Source: Ifrita kowaldi (lineage: Eukaryota; Chordata; Aves; Passeriformes; Cinclosomatidae). Taken from it: a stretch of DNA of 64,000 nt. The notes below the pieces were generated by a model. The model saw only the letters and a program-made list of their open reading frames with translations, had not been told where the DNA came from and ran no database searches. Each line of letters begins with the position of its first letter. Within the stretch, counting starts at the first letter, position 1. The DNA is taken from positions 5,138 to 69,137 of the forward strand of contig VZRS01002615.1 of the NCBI GenBank assembly GCA_013398055.1, in the 5' to 3' direction. Positions 49,518 through 63,600 of this stretch are shown piece by piece. A program made the translations under genes and the position numbers.

Positions 49518-52500
49518 CTAAGGAAAACACACATAATAATTTATGGGAATTTTAGCTAGCATGGTGGTACAAGAACAGTAATCACTTAGTTCAACACTGA
49601 GTGATTATAATTTAAAAACACTGTGGTGTAAGCAGTACAGTTGAAATTTCAGACTGCAGTGAAGAGGTCTATTTCTGAACCTAAGAATGCCAAGTTGGAA
49701 AGCGCTTTCATTCCAAGAGCTGTGTCACACCCTTCCCCAGAAGGTAATAAACTGGAGGAGTAACACACAGACTAATGAACACAGATTGTCAGGCAGGCTA
49801 TTGGCTTTATCTACCCAAGGTGATGGGAGTTCAGAGCAGGGTTAATAACTAGAAGCCCTGATATGGCATGCAGTTGATGCAGAGACAGCAAAATGCAGAA
49901 AAATGTACATTGTTGTACAAAGTGCTCACACAGCACTGTCCTGAAAAGGAAAGAAGACAGAAATGCCAGCTCGGACTGAAGCGGTGTTGCCAGAATAATC
50001 AGGTTTGTTAGTCCTGGATGTTCTTTCTCCTCCAACCTCAGGGCGTATACTAGAACAATAATTTATTTAAAACTTTCATATATGAACTGGCTGTTGCTGG
50101 AAAGCTGCCAGGTATCATAAGGAGTAGAGCTTTATGGTTTGCTGTGTAAAAATACAGCAGTGGATTAAAAGCAGGAGTATTTACAGATTTCTGCCTGCAA
50201 CAGAAAAAGCTCATCGAGCAATGCAAGAAATAATGGCAGGTGACTCATCTTAAACATATAAAATGATCTGCTACTGCAGGGGGATTAAGAAACAGTTGAT
50301 TATTGGTAACCACATGAACAAGTATGAATTTACATATATATTTCTTACAGTTCAGTAAAACACTGAGCACTCACTAATTGCCAGGTGGACGACACCTGGG
50401 AATTAGGAGCTTTGGGAAGTCTGGGAGCTCTGGACTGGAGCTTACTCAGTGTTTAGCAAGAAGTTTTCAGCAGCTGCTGCAGAGGTTGGATCAGGGTACT
50501 TATCTGGGAATTAGACGGAGGGTTTCAACAGCTGTGGAAGAGAGGGGATCAAGTAGGGGACCTTTCCAAGGACTAAAAGGAGGATTTTGGCAGCTGGGCA
50601 GCAGGCTGAGCTGAGGTGCTTATCCAGAGGGTAGCTGGAGGCTTTGACAGCTGGGAGGCCAGGCCAGCAGTGGTGCTGCCTATGCTGCAGAAAGGCTGCT
50701 GAAAACTCCCTCTTTGGTAACACAGCTCTCAACACAGTTTCAGGCTTTTGGAAAGATGAACTTTTCCCTCCAGTGAGAAAGCAGCTGTCAATAAAGCCTG
50801 AAAATGTCTTTATTCAAAAACATCATTGCAAGATGAAAGCCCAAGTCAATCTTCAAGAACAACCAGTGAGCATGGCCAGAGTGTTTCTTTGAACTCTAAT
50901 AGTGTGCACGTTTGAGTAGTTAGCAGAATCTTTAAATAATGGGGACCTTCTGGGGATAAAATGTAAAGTGTATTAAGTATCCTACGAAGTTGAGATTAAG
51001 TGTTAGGAGGCTGGCTTTGCTCCAAAAACATGAAAGACAGAGCTAAAACGTTATGTACATAGCAGTAGGCTCAATGATTGGAGCCTGGCAAATTTTATAA
51101 AAACAAGACAAAAATATTCTCTATTATTACTGTGCTCAGAGACCATATTCTCTATTCATTAAAAAATACACTCAAAACAAACAAAAACGTTATATGAGCA
51201 TTCCACAATGTTCTCACAGATCCTATGTGCAAAAGTCAGTCTTTGCAATATACACCCAATTCAAACCCTATAATTTATGAGCTAAATGTTCACAGAGTGG
51301 GTGGGGTTTTTGTTCCAGAAACAGATGTGCAAGAAAATCAAATCTGTTGGCATGGGAATAATACCCCCTCTTGCCTATAAAAGAAATGAACCCATGTTCA
51401 CTGCTGGAGTTTTCAAGGGCTTTTATTCATAAAATAAAATATTAGTACCCAGCTACCACTGTGTTGCTCTCCTGCAGCAACAATAAAACAGCATCACTGA
51501 GGATTGCTACATCCCATTCATTCATTCACACACAGGCTTGCACACCAGCTGCCCCCTGAATCCTGACTTTCTTGTAACATTAAAACTCAGGGCCAATTCA
51601 AGCACACTAGTGGGCTTTCTGTGCCCATTTAACTGCCCTTCACTCCCAAGCGATTGGTGATTTTCCTTGTTTCCCTGCATTGAGGGGTGTGTTCTGAGAG
51701 GTGCTTCCGCGATAGAGACAGCAGAGTCAGGCCAGGAGGCAGGTGGCAGCCCATAATACTGCCGTGGAGGGTCCTGGAGAACGGAACTACAGGGCAGGGT
51801 GTTTGTGGTTTGTGGGGGGAAATGTTTAAGCAGTCCCAATTAGGAATAGCATCCAGGTAGCAGCAGGTACCTCATGCAAAGAAGGCTCTGTGGTACTTGT
51901 GAAAAAGCAATTATAAGTTTTTCTTTAAAATCAGAAAACTGTACTTTACAAACACGGGGGGTAAGCAGAATGCCTTTGCAAGCTTCTTTTCATCCAGCAC
52001 AACATTTATCTGTTGTACACAAAACATACAGGCCTTGGATGAGTGTTCAGCCAAAAGATTTGCAGGCTAAGTGCTACGGAATGGAAAGGCAAGCCCAGCA
52101 TGCAGCTGCAAAGGAGCTTTGTTAGGATGGATGCTGTGGATTGACAATTAAAATAAGTCAAAAAGCATCAGCCTCAAACTGCTCCCATCTCTGAAAATGC
52201 CATTTCTACTGTGCTCTAATGGAATGTGAAATTCCACCAGTTCTGTTACATTCATTGAGAAGAACTTGGTGGAGCTCAAGGGAAAGAATGAAGCATACTG
52301 CTGGTTTCATTCATACAAAACTTGAGCAATCACGGATTGCAACAAAAAAACATTGAAACCAAATCAGTCTTCTAGGTATGCTTTGGCTTTCAGCATGAAA
52401 ATGTGCTTAAGTCTCCCTCAAAGATGTGTGGAAGCACTGACTATTACCAGGAAATAATGAAAGGGAATGTTTCTGTCACTGCTGCAGGCATTTGTAATTG

Positions 52501-54583
52501 CTTTTCATAGATAGATTTGGATATGCCATATCATGGCTTCCATAAAAAAAGTGTTTGGGGTTGGTATTCTGTTAGTGAACAGGATTGTTTAGAAATAGCC
52601 TATTACATGGCTTTGGGAACAACAATTCCAAATGTATTACATTTCCAAAGGAGCGTTGGATCACTGTCAATACAAAACATGTATAGAAATTCTATTCTAG
52701 TTAGAAAAAAAGCTGGCTCTTAGTTTCTAAGTATTGTAGCTTCAAGGTTTCGCAAAAAAGCACAGAGGAGGGGCTTATTTGGTATAAAATATTGCTAATG
52801 CTCATTATGAAAGTTGGATCACAGAAATACAAAACCAGTATACATGCAAGCAATGATCCAAACAAATCAGGCTTTCTCAGTACCTCCTGAGGTGCTACTC
52901 AACAGCCTAATGCTCTCCAGCCTGCATAACTCTCTAAAATATTGAACAGGTACTTGCTTCTCTTAGATCTAAATACGCGTCACAAAGCTGCACTGAACTT
53001 CCTCGAGGCTCCTTTCTATCATCCAAACATACTTCTTTCTAATACTTGGTCTCTCTCCAGACAAAATGAGATATACATAACTTTTCAGGTAGTAACTGCA
53101 AGAAAAGGCAGAATGTTGTGTGTAAATAACTCCAAACCCTGAGCAGCCTGACTTGGGTTTCAGAAGAACAGCTCAGTGGACTGCATGACTGTATCAGTTC
53201 AGCTGAAACCTAATTGTGCCAAAATTAAGTCATCCTGCAGAGCTCTGGACTATGTTTTCAGATTTACACTACATATTTGTTCCTAAATCCACACCTTCTC
53301 TCTCAACAGCCACCATTTGTGTGTATTCCGAGTCTTGTGTTTGTCTGTTTCTCAATTCACCATTTTTTTTTGGGTTCAGATCCATTTGCCATTACATACA
53401 TGTTTTAGTTCAAACAGAATTGCATCTCCTTTCCGTGTGTCTCTGGTCTGTGTGTAGCATTCTGCCCTTATTATCATTTGCAAATCTGTTCTATCTTGCA
53501 CAGTACATGAATCTCCTTAACTTGCTGACTCCTTCCAGATCATTAACAGATTATTAACAGGGAATTTTAACTCATGAGCTACCTGAGAACATACCAGTCT
53601 GCAAAAAAAGGATTGAATGGAATATATTATATTCAGCTGATTTAATTGCAGCTTTTGCATATCTAGGTGTCTGTTGGATATGCATGATGAATTATATATC
53701 TACAACGAATTTTCTTTGTCACTTTGCAACTAAAATCAGATTGAGAGTACTGCATGAACAGTGAATTGGGCATGATGTCCCTTTTAAAAACTGCATTTAT
53801 TTTATGTAGATGAATCCCAGTCATTTGTGGTTCATCTCAAATGAAGGAAAACATTTGTTATCCATTTGTTATTCTTAAGGAGACAACAAACAGTAGAAGT
53901 CAGGAAGCTCCCACTGCCTCAGTAAAATGGCAGAAAGCAGAAGATTAGAGAATTTAAGGGAAGTGTGCTCAGTTGGATTAAAGCAATTGATGGCATAAAG
54001 TTCTTCAGTGAGCAAATGCCCTAAAGCATCCGGGTAGCTACGGGCTGGGGTCAGAGCACACAAGTGAAGCAATAACGTACCCTCTGTCTCAGAAACAATA
54101 AAATAATGTATTTTTTAGCACTGTTCCATGGATCAGTGCCCATTTTGAGCTTTTCAGCTTTATCTCAAGCTCCTGTGAATCTCAAAGTGAGTACCTTGTA
54201 AAGGGCTGCAAAAACAGAATCTGAACAAACTATTTGTTAGAGCTCCAATTTACCTGTCTGCTCCTGTCCCTCACTGACAAACATCTATTTCATCCAAGCT
54301 GCTCTGGAATGAAAGGATTTGGGAATATTCAGGAATCAGAAACGTTTAAATAATTTTAATGGGTTACTTTTTCAAGGCTAAATACATGGCAGAAGCAAAG
54401 AGATGTTGAAGAAACAAAAATAAAAGCATAGATATATAAAAAAATATTAGACACAGCATGTCAATTTATACATAAAACATTTTCCCACTCTTTTCTCTGA
54501 AACAATAATGTCTATGACATTAATTAATAATAAAAAAATAACCCCAAGCCCACAAACCCACCAACTCAAACTGAGAAACATAC
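49518..54583 (-). other. HDAC9: HDAC9 intron downstream of the EIQ exon
   Basis: A 5.1-kb intron with gtatgt donor and ttccttag acceptor. The first 137 bases are open in the HDAC9 frame (read-through tail). Nothing else in it resembles a gene; the sequence is AT-rich with scattered short repeats. Confidence 0.85.
54447..54583 (-). CDS. HDAC9: Possible HDAC9 read-through tail (retained-intron short isoform)
   Basis: Past the gtatgt donor the HDAC9 frame stays open for 44 codons, begins SMFLSLSWW, and ends at TAA (54447-54449). It holds a hydrophobic run (VIFLLINVIDIIV). As I recall it, the short human isoform ends EIQ-SMSLKFS, which matches reading through the same donor because AGTATG encodes Ser-Met. 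The bird sequence keeps Ser-Met but lacks the early human stop, so its tail is longer and unrelated. An ATTAAA hexamer lies on the minus strand at 54355-54360, 87 bases past the stop, and an AATAAA at 53796-53801. These could end such a transcript. This product would lack the nuclear export signal. The open frame and hexamers are seen; use in cells is inferred. Confidence 0.45.
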
Positions 54584-54668
54584 TTTGAATTTCAGTGGTC
54601 TTTTTTAAAGAAGCTATTGCATTCATATTGGGGATTTGGTGCACAATATCTTCCGGGAGAGGCTCCAG
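54584..54668 (-). CDS. HDAC9: HDAC9 coding exon following the deacetylase domain
   Basis: This 85-bp exon starts in phase 0 after a pyrimidine-rich acceptor (minus ctattctttcag) and joins the GNE end of the upstream exon. It encodes 28 residues, beginning LEPLPEDIVHQIPNMNA and ending TTEIQ, plus the first base of a split Ser codon. The donor is gtatgt (54578-54583). The family pattern LEPL-EDI-HQ-PNMNA and EIQS is typical of HDAC9; the equivalent HDAC4 and HDAC5 segments differ. It forms the helical end of the catalytic module and the link to the export-signal tail. Compared with the human protein as I remember it, Ala-Ile-Ala and Lys-Lys-Thr-Thr replace some positions, so it is more variable than the exon upstream. 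If the donor is not used, translation continues in frame (see the read-through entry). Confidence 0.93.
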
Positions 54669-57600
54669 CTGAAAGAATAGAATAGAATAATATAAATATT
54701 CAATAAGCCACAGGGACATAAAACAAACTGAAACAATCTAATCCTCAGGAAAAGCTCAGCCCAAGAACTGGTTAATATGTTGCTGGTATCGGTTCTAAAT
54801 GTATAGTCATGATTTTGTTTTCTGTTTTCCAGCCATGTAATTGAATTCCAAGGGGCTTTTCTATTGGCTGCAAGACTAATCTATGGAGTCTCGGAAGCAG
54901 GTGCATGTCTGTGTATTATTCATTAAAAAAATGCTAGTTATTTGTGTAATTTTTGTAGGTTCCTCACAAACCAAATTCCACTGCGTCTGTATACGCAGCT
55001 GGGCACTCCAAACAAAACTTTGCTGAAGCCACATTGGAACCAAAGTGTGCACTCTATTATCTTTATTTTTCTGGTGTTATTACATCTAACCATCTTACAC
55101 ATTTTAAGGTTTATAGGGGAAAACCATAAAACACAGCTGCTTTTACTAGCTTAACATTAATTTCAAATAAAATAGTAAATAAAAAACGGTTATGCAGATT
55201 AGCAGTAGGAGTTCCCTAAGCAAGTTTTTTATAGAATCAGCTGGATTTTAATTAGCTAGTTTTAATTGTACATTCTTTGAGTAGGGCTGCATTAGCAGAA
55301 AGAAGTGTTCAGTTGCTGCATAGTAATTTTTGCCCTGCAATCAATAAATATAAAAAGCAAACTGTATTTTCAAATTCACCCACATGTGCTTTTTCGGCCA
55401 CCTTCCACACATCTTCTCCTATGGAAAAAGGGTAAAAAATTGTTTGGGCTAAATGTTTCTCCTTGCACTGTAATAACTACATTCTCCTTGAACTCTGCTG
55501 AGAGCCACAAAGCCCTTCTACTTCCCCACATAAGCGGCCATGGCTGGGTGTGCAGGCGTGAGTCCTGAGGAGTAGCAACTGTGTCAAGGTGGACAAAAAT
55601 GAGCGATATCAATACCAATCTCTCCTCTCTAAAGCTAAGGAAGTTCAACCATCGTTGACAGGAGACATCTGTACTGCAGACAAAACTCCTTTCTTAAGCC
55701 TGCCTGGGTCTATTTTAAACTAGGTCAAGTGAAGCCCACCCAAGGAGCTTCCTTTGTGAAGTTAATAGTTCAGTAGCCATCATATATTGTCCTCCAGGTT
55801 GCTACTGCTGCATTGCTACTCACCAGCTAGATAAAATCAACTTTGATCCAAGCACACATAGTGGGAAGTAACTGCAGTGTGGATACTCCCTCAGTGGTGC
55901 TATTTTAAGCAAGCTCAGCTACAAATCCCAAAACTTCTGGGATCCTGCCACTACAATCAGCAGTGAATGCCTGTCAATGACAAAGACATTGCAAATATCA
56001 CCAGTCTTTTGGAGTCTTGGTAACTAAAATGAATAGGGTTGTTCGTGTCATTATTTCCTTAGAAGCCCATAAGGGATTGCAGCTGGAAGATTTTCTTCTG
56101 GCTAGAAACAATAGCACTATGTTTTGTTTTCAAACAGCATGAATCAGTCCATTCTGCACAGTGATCAAGTGTGCGGAGAAGTTCTGGTTGGACCTGACTG
56201 GGTCCCAGCTCTACTTGGGTACCAAAGAGGCCAAAGTGAAAAGAAAGATTGTTGCTATCAAATATGTATCATGGATTAGCACAAGAACAGCAATTACAAT
56301 ACAAACAATATTTCAGATACTTTTGCAATCCTTGAACCACATTTACTGCATCATCTTCATAGGTGGCTCTATTTGGTAACTCTTTCAGGTGCCTGGGGGC
56401 AAACTGTGTATTTATGAAAATGCCAACCAACAGATCAAGCTTTACAGATTTTAGAAAAATAATCCATATAATAACCTTAACAATCCATACCTTGAGATAT
56501 GCAGATAAATAGCATTTGCTTTACCACTAGTCATTTTCATTTTAAAGTAATCTATCATTTGGCCAGGAAGAATACAAAACCCTGAAGCTCTATTTGGTCA
56601 TGCTGGGTGCAGGAAAGCATAAGGGGAAGCAAAGAGTAGTTTAAGGTTTTGTTTCATCAATTTCCTAATTCCAAAGGTTTTGATAACCAATTCACTTCCC
56701 TGAAACAGAAAAAAATAGCTCCAGGCCATAGCAGTAGGAATAATAGTAAAAGGCATGGAATTGCCAGGCTGCAGTATGTGGGAGCTGTGTCTTGGTTTGC
56801 CCTTTGAGTACCCCAAGATTCTTTAGGCAGACCTTTTGTACTAACTATATGCAGACCCTTTGTACTAATTATTAAGATGGGAACAACTGATGTAGAACCA
56901 GTTAGAGAAGATTTTCTATTAAAGGGTGGATATTTGGTTGCCCTCCTTGAAGCTGGGTTTTTGCAAGAGCCAAAACCCAAAAGGTTTGATTTTCCCTGAT
57001 ATATCAAAACCACCTCTTTATTTATCAGTATAGAACTTTTTAAAAAAAAAGTAAGCCTCATTTGAATATCTAGACATATCAGGTGAATATTTAGAAATGG
57101 CAAGTGTGTTTTTAGAAATCAGCATAAGCTGATGAATCCTTAAAGAAAAGAATGAAAAGGGTAAAACATCTAACACCTATCCCAATCATTACTCCATCTG
57201 TTACCACTACTAAGTTTTGTAGGTGAGTATAATGGCCATGTTTGATAATTTCCTTAACTCTTTTTTCCACAAAACTTTCATTTTGTATCCCAAGCTTGGC
57301 TGAAGCAGGCTCCTAAGCCTTTCTGTCTCCTTACCCTTAAGTACAACACAACAGACCTTGGACCCTCTTTCATATCAGGGAAACTTTATCAGGCTCCACA
57401 AGTAAGTTCATTACATCATATATCCTGCTCAGCCCAAAATGCAGTTCCATTACAAAAACACTGCAGAAACAAAGCCAGTGGGCTATGGCTTCTGTACACT
57501 TTGAATTGAGACTGCCTGCATTCAAAAAAAGGATTCTCTTGGCAGTTATCCACTGGTTGCATACAACTGTATAGACACAGAGGTGTCCCTGGAAAATATC

Positions 57601-60600
57601 AGCAGTTAGATCCAATACTGAACAAAAGAAATTACTCTACACCTGGCAGATATGGCACCATCACCTTCCCTCCTACACTTATTGGCATTCAGATCATGAA
57701 CTCTATTAAATCTGGAGGCTAATAGAAAAGAAGCTGAAAAGAGCACTGGAAAGACACCATCAGGAAAGAAACCTTTCAGAGAAGAACAGCTTAAGTCTGC
57801 AGAAATAACCAAACCACTGGAGAGACAGTTTGGACCAGACACAAAGGGTCACATTTTCAAAGCTTTTACATGGCTGAATTGGGCTTTTGTGTCCAAAGTA
57901 GAAGATGAAAGTAGAAACTGCATCCACTAATCATTTTCAAAGTAGGAAAAACAATGTAAATGGGCAAAAAATCACTTGGTATGCCAAAATCTGCCAGAGG
58001 CATATCAACAAATGTTTGAAGAAGGAATTAACGATGGAAATTTCATGGGACCAGAAAGGGATCTGAATTGATCCTTGGGAACGTGGAGAGAATCTGAAAC
58101 TACAGCAGTCTGTATTGAGCTGAAAATTCAAGCAATATCCGCATCTTCTTTAGCACTGTCATGTTTGAAGTACCGAGATTAGCTTCGGTGAAGAATGTTG
58201 CAGAGTGCAGTTAGAGATTACTGACAAGTGAGGCAAGTGTAAGCATAACGTAAGGAGCACGTCTGCCAGAAGCAGAGGAAGGGGAGGAGGCAGGCTCCTC
58301 AGGGATGCCAGGATTGCAGGGGGAAGAATCACAACCCCCCTTTCTTTGTTACACTGTGTTAAAAACCTATCAGCATGAGGACCGAGCTTTGCTGTTCTTA
58401 GTGTTGCCTATGATTGCAGAAGACTAAATTCAAAGGTCTCACAGGTCCTCTTACGTGTTCTTATATTAGCAATCTTCTCAGAGTTTCTGCAGTCTCTGTT
58501 TACATATAAGCACTTCAAGCAGGTATTTTTGTGATCAATGGTTACAATGCAGTAAATAAACAAATCAGATTTCATCAGGGAATAAGTTCAAAGACACAAA
58601 GGGTGATGAGCAACTGCCAGTCCCTGAAAACCAAGCAATACCTTGGAATTATGTAACTCTGGAATCAGAATATTCTCTTTCCTTGACCAAACCACTTCCT
58701 GACTAGCACTGCCCACCTTGGGAACTTTGATGTTACCATGCTGGCCTCTGGCACACACATTACTCCAGTTTCCTATCCCGTCCAGATCTCTATTTCTAGG
58801 CTCTGGGTTTATTGAAGCAGCAGTTGACATGTTTTAGACTCGGTGTTAATTATTTTCTAGTATTAGACTCAGATTAACAATGAGGATGTGAGATTGTGAG
58901 CAAGTTTACCATACAATTTAAAATTGATCTCAGGCCATATTCACTTCCACGAATATTTCCATTTTGGAGAGAGAAATACTTACCTGTTCTGGTAAATAAC
59001 CCCTTTTAATGCAGTCCAGGCCCTCTTGGCAGAGCTCACTGCCTCGCTGGCAAGCAGCCCCAGATTCACACTGAATTCCACAAAGGAGAAAATGCCAACT
59101 TTTCATCAGCAGCAGGAAAGCTGCAGAGTACAAGCTTTCCACTTAAATTACCATCCCCTCCTAAATGCCAGCTTAACAGATTGCAAGAAAGAAGCACATA
59201 CTTCACACTCTGCAAAAAAATTGTCCGGTGTAAGTTTTCAAGCATGCTTGGGAGCCAACCAATCACAATGTTTTGTCAAATTCTGCTTCAGACTGAAATT
59301 CAAGCCAGAAGAATATTTACTAGAAGATGTTAAATTTAGTCACTTAAAAATGTTTTCACACTTGGGGCCAAATTCAGTCTTGGCCGCCACAGTCAATGAG
59401 AGCAGACGTGCATCCTCTCTGCGCCTTTGTTGCAGGGTCCTGCTGGGCAGAGGCACTGTGGGCTGCACTCCTCTGCTTCCTCTGTGCAAGGAAGAGCATG
59501 ACACCATCTGTGAGCAATTATCACTTGTTACAGACCACAGAAAACTGCTGTGCCATGGGGAGCTAAGAGACGCTGCCCAAACCTGTAGACAGATCAGAGG
59601 GACCAGGATGTTAGACTGACTTCTGTGTCCCATGGAGATATCACACCTGTCTGCTTTAAAAGGGATGGGACCAAGGAAGAGCTAAACCCTTAGGTTTTGA
59701 GTCTGAGAGTTTTGTCCTCGAAAGAATCCTTCCTTATTCATTCTGGCTGCAGAAGAACCCCTATCTGAAGGCAGTTATGCTGGAAATACGATGTAGGATT
59801 TAGCATACTAGACTCAAGGGAAGCCCATGCCCTACGATTTTTTAAATCCAAGTAGTGCCTCTTCAAAAATAATGTGGAGGAAAGCAAGCAGATCCTACCC
59901 TTGCATGTGTAGAGCAGCATTACTTACCACCACCTGGACCTGAAAGTCATAGCAGAGCTCTTTATAGCACCATAACTAGGATTGATAAAATAGTGTGGAA
60001 TTTCCATACTCCACGATGAAGATTTTGGGGAAAAATCTTGGTATTCAACCCAATTTTCACAGATTTCTTAGAATAAAATACAAATCTTAATATTCAATGG
60101 TTTTCTTAATTCAAGTAATATGTGTATCTATATACACTTCAAGAATGAGTATTTAAATCTATATAATCAATGTGTGAAAAAACTGTAGAATCATTTAAAG
60201 AGTGTCACAATAAGAGGAAGACTTTAATTTTCAGCATGCATATCACAATCTCAGAAAGGTTTAAAAGCAATGATTCTTTTGGAATTATCTGAATGCATTT
60301 TTTCCTTTGTTTTGACAGATGCTCTGAATGGACAAGCTCTCAAATCATGTTGAGAAAATTCAGGGATATCTTAAGGCAGCTGATGGTCATCTTGCCTTTT
60401 CACCTTCCAGAAGGTTTTCCATGTTTACATTTTGGATTTCAAGGGAACCCAGCTGCTTGATCTCTTCTCACCCCTTAGGAAGATTTCCTTCCAAGGAGAT
60501 AACCTACAGTGCTTCTAATTAGGTCTGCAAATGGCCAAATGGATTTTTCTCAAAGTGACATGGAAACTTTCTGCTTGTAAACAGAAGCATGGAGACGAAA

Positions 60601-63600
60601 ACCTAAGATATCAAAATATTTTAAAAGCAATTTTATATGTAAACCTTCTAATTAAAAATTGATTGTTATAAAATTTATCCTTAATTCTCTAATTTCCTTT
60701 TTAGTTTACTTACTATTTGAGAAGGTATTCACACAACCAAACCAAACCGAGTCATTTCAGGTACTATAGGAGGCCTTGCCTTCTTTCCAGCTGCTGTCAG
60801 AAAAGTTGTGGATCTCCTCTAAATTCTGTGCTAGTTATACCAGTCCTTCCATGCCCAAATTATTTAAAAAATATTAATTTGATATGGTATTCTTTTCCTA
60901 GTGTCTTCACTCACTTTTTTTAAGAGAAGATTGAGAAGTTATCTTACTAAACAAATCACTAAGCTATAAGCCATGTACAAATTAAAACAAAATGTATCTA
61001 TTTAGGATGTCAAGCTGTTTGCCGTCTTGATTCTCTGAGAGAAATTAAGAAAAGAAGGCATTTTGCACTTGTAAACTTTATGTTACCTCTTAGGTAACCT
61101 ATCAGACCAGCACTCCATGAAAGTTGAAAGTGTGGCCAGTTTTATAATTTTTTTAAAAGTGTTATTCTGTTGGTAATAGAACACATGAAGCAGTGAATTT
61201 CTGTATTGAGAAGGCCTGGCCAAAAACAACAAAAGAAAAGAAAAAGTTTTCAAAAAGCTCTGCAAAATGTTTATGAATTCTAATCCTCAGCACATGAATA
61301 AATACATCTGACAAACTGCAGGGTACCTCACAAAGGCCTTTCCCAACCTTTCTAATTTGAGTTCAATTACATGTGTAGTGTTTAGAACTGAAGTTAATCT
61401 TGCTAGTGTTTTTAAACTTGGGGTGCACCATATACCATTATTTGTAAAAGTGAAAGGCAGATAATAAGTTATAATTATCCTATTAATCACCTGTAAAGAA
61501 TTGCATTCAGGGAAGAATGCATCCTCAAATTACAGTAATTGGTTGTTTAAAGATTTTTTTTTTCCCTGTCCTTGGCAGAACACGCTTGGAGTTCGCTGTG
61601 CAAGTTCATGGATAGTATGCTGAAATCAAGCAGTGTGTATGCTGTGGGCCACGTGGTGCACATTGCCATAAATCTATTTCTACTGCTAACTAGGTATCAG
61701 ACTTTCTCAGAAGTGCCTGCTCCTTGGCAACACCTTTACTTATTCTTTTGAGCCAATGTTGGTTTCTTGTGGTACTCTTGGTAGCAACATCCTCTCTAGA
61801 GTACTTTTCTTTGCAGCCATAGCATATTTTGTCTTTGAAATTCTGCAGCACCAAACCATTTGGTGCATGCCCCAGAAGACAATGTTGTGAGCAAAACGAC
61901 ATGAGAATAATGCTTATTGCCTGAGATGTTTCAAGTTACTAAGGACCATGTTCTTTTACAAGTGAATTAAAAATGACTGCATGGGTTTTTTGTATTCATT
62001 CTGAGTTAGTGAATTTTTGTCTCTCCTGAAATTTACTTTGCTATATTTTGCAAACAGATAGACTCACAATTTATCTAATTTTCTGGTCTCCAATTACTCT
62101 AAAATAAAACAGAAGAAAATCTTTATTCCAGTACACTTATTCATTTTTCTCACAATCTGTACTTTTTCTTGGATAATGTCAGTGATAGCAGAAATAGTAG
62201 TTGAGTGTGATATAGTGGTAAAACAAAACAAGGCAGTTTCCATAAATGGATAGCACCACCAAATGGTCGTAACCGGATAGAGGGACCCAGGCACCTACAC
62301 AGAGGAGGATACATCACATCATCAGCACAGTACCATTCACATTAATCCCATAAGGGTGCAAATTTCAAGGAATGGGTTTAGAAATGCAATGAAAAGCCAC
62401 TGATGTTGTAAGTTACTATCACAGGGAAGATGTCAACAGAAATATCAATGGGAGTGCCCTGGAATGGCAGCTGATCAGGAAGGCAATGCTGCATTCACTA
62501 AGATTGTCAAATGCCTCAGGCTGGGTTATGTAATCCATATTTCAGTACCTAAATGAAAGAACTAACATTGAGCTGAGCAGCTCTTTTAGTAGCATATACC
62601 ACCACACTGGAAAACTTTCCTTATGGAGTTTGTCAAATGTGACAGTAGATAAAACCCGTTGAAACCTTTCTCTTTTTTTTCTGGTGTCTGCTTTACATTT
62701 CTGAGAATATTTTTGAAAAAGCTAACACTTTATTCACTGTATGTATGATGTAAAACATAATAAGCATTGTTGATGTGTCATAAAGATGAAAAGCAAAGGT
62801 TTAAAAAAACACTTAGAAAATTCTTCTACCCAACATCCATCAGAAGACACGTTACTTCACCTTATTCACATAGGTATGAAGCCTTGAAGTGGAAGGGAAC
62901 TGGCAGGCTAGCTTGCAATTTGGCACTAATACATTTGATTGGAGAGATTATACAGCTATTAAGACTGCCCCTGAGGGGGAAACAAAGTAGCACACTCCAC
63001 TTTATAACAAGACCTTGAAAAATTCAAAATTTATGGTGAAGGCTTTTGTCCCTTCATAAATTATTTTGGCTTCAACTTCAGCAATTCTTTTTTCTTCTCA
63101 CTGTATTTCTAGCATAAAAGATACTGTCTAGTGGACAGCAGAAAAATTTTCACTAATATGAATTCTTATCTCGCATTTGTGTAGATAAATAGCACATACT
63201 CATATTTACTTATAGTATCCTCTCAAAAGTTAACCTATGGAGTGTTTGATAACTCTTGAAAACTCCATTTCAACTGTATACAGATCAACCTGAATCTTCA
63301 TTTATAAGCTGGTTGTTTCTTTTTCCTTTTTTTTAAGTCTTGTACATATTTTTATTAATGTTTCAGAAGTGAAGTGTCAGAATACTGCAAAAAATGTGCC
63401 TTTGCAATATCCAGTTTCTGAGATTACCAGTTACCTTGAAAAAGCCTTTTTTTTTCCATGATAGATGGCTAAAAGGTCCATTCCTAATAGACAATATGCA
63501 CACCAATGACTACTGATGATGTCAAGTCTGGTATTCAGCACATCACTAAAAGCAATTTGGAGGTTTTAATTATTACTCAGAACTGGGAATAATTTAGGCA

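Noticed and set aside
53875..54072. Minus-strand frame containing SLKFS, considered as the terminal exon of the short HDAC9 isoform
   Set aside because: The only nearby AG acceptor puts this motif out of phase with the upstream exon, and the human tail is better explained by reading through the donor at 54583.
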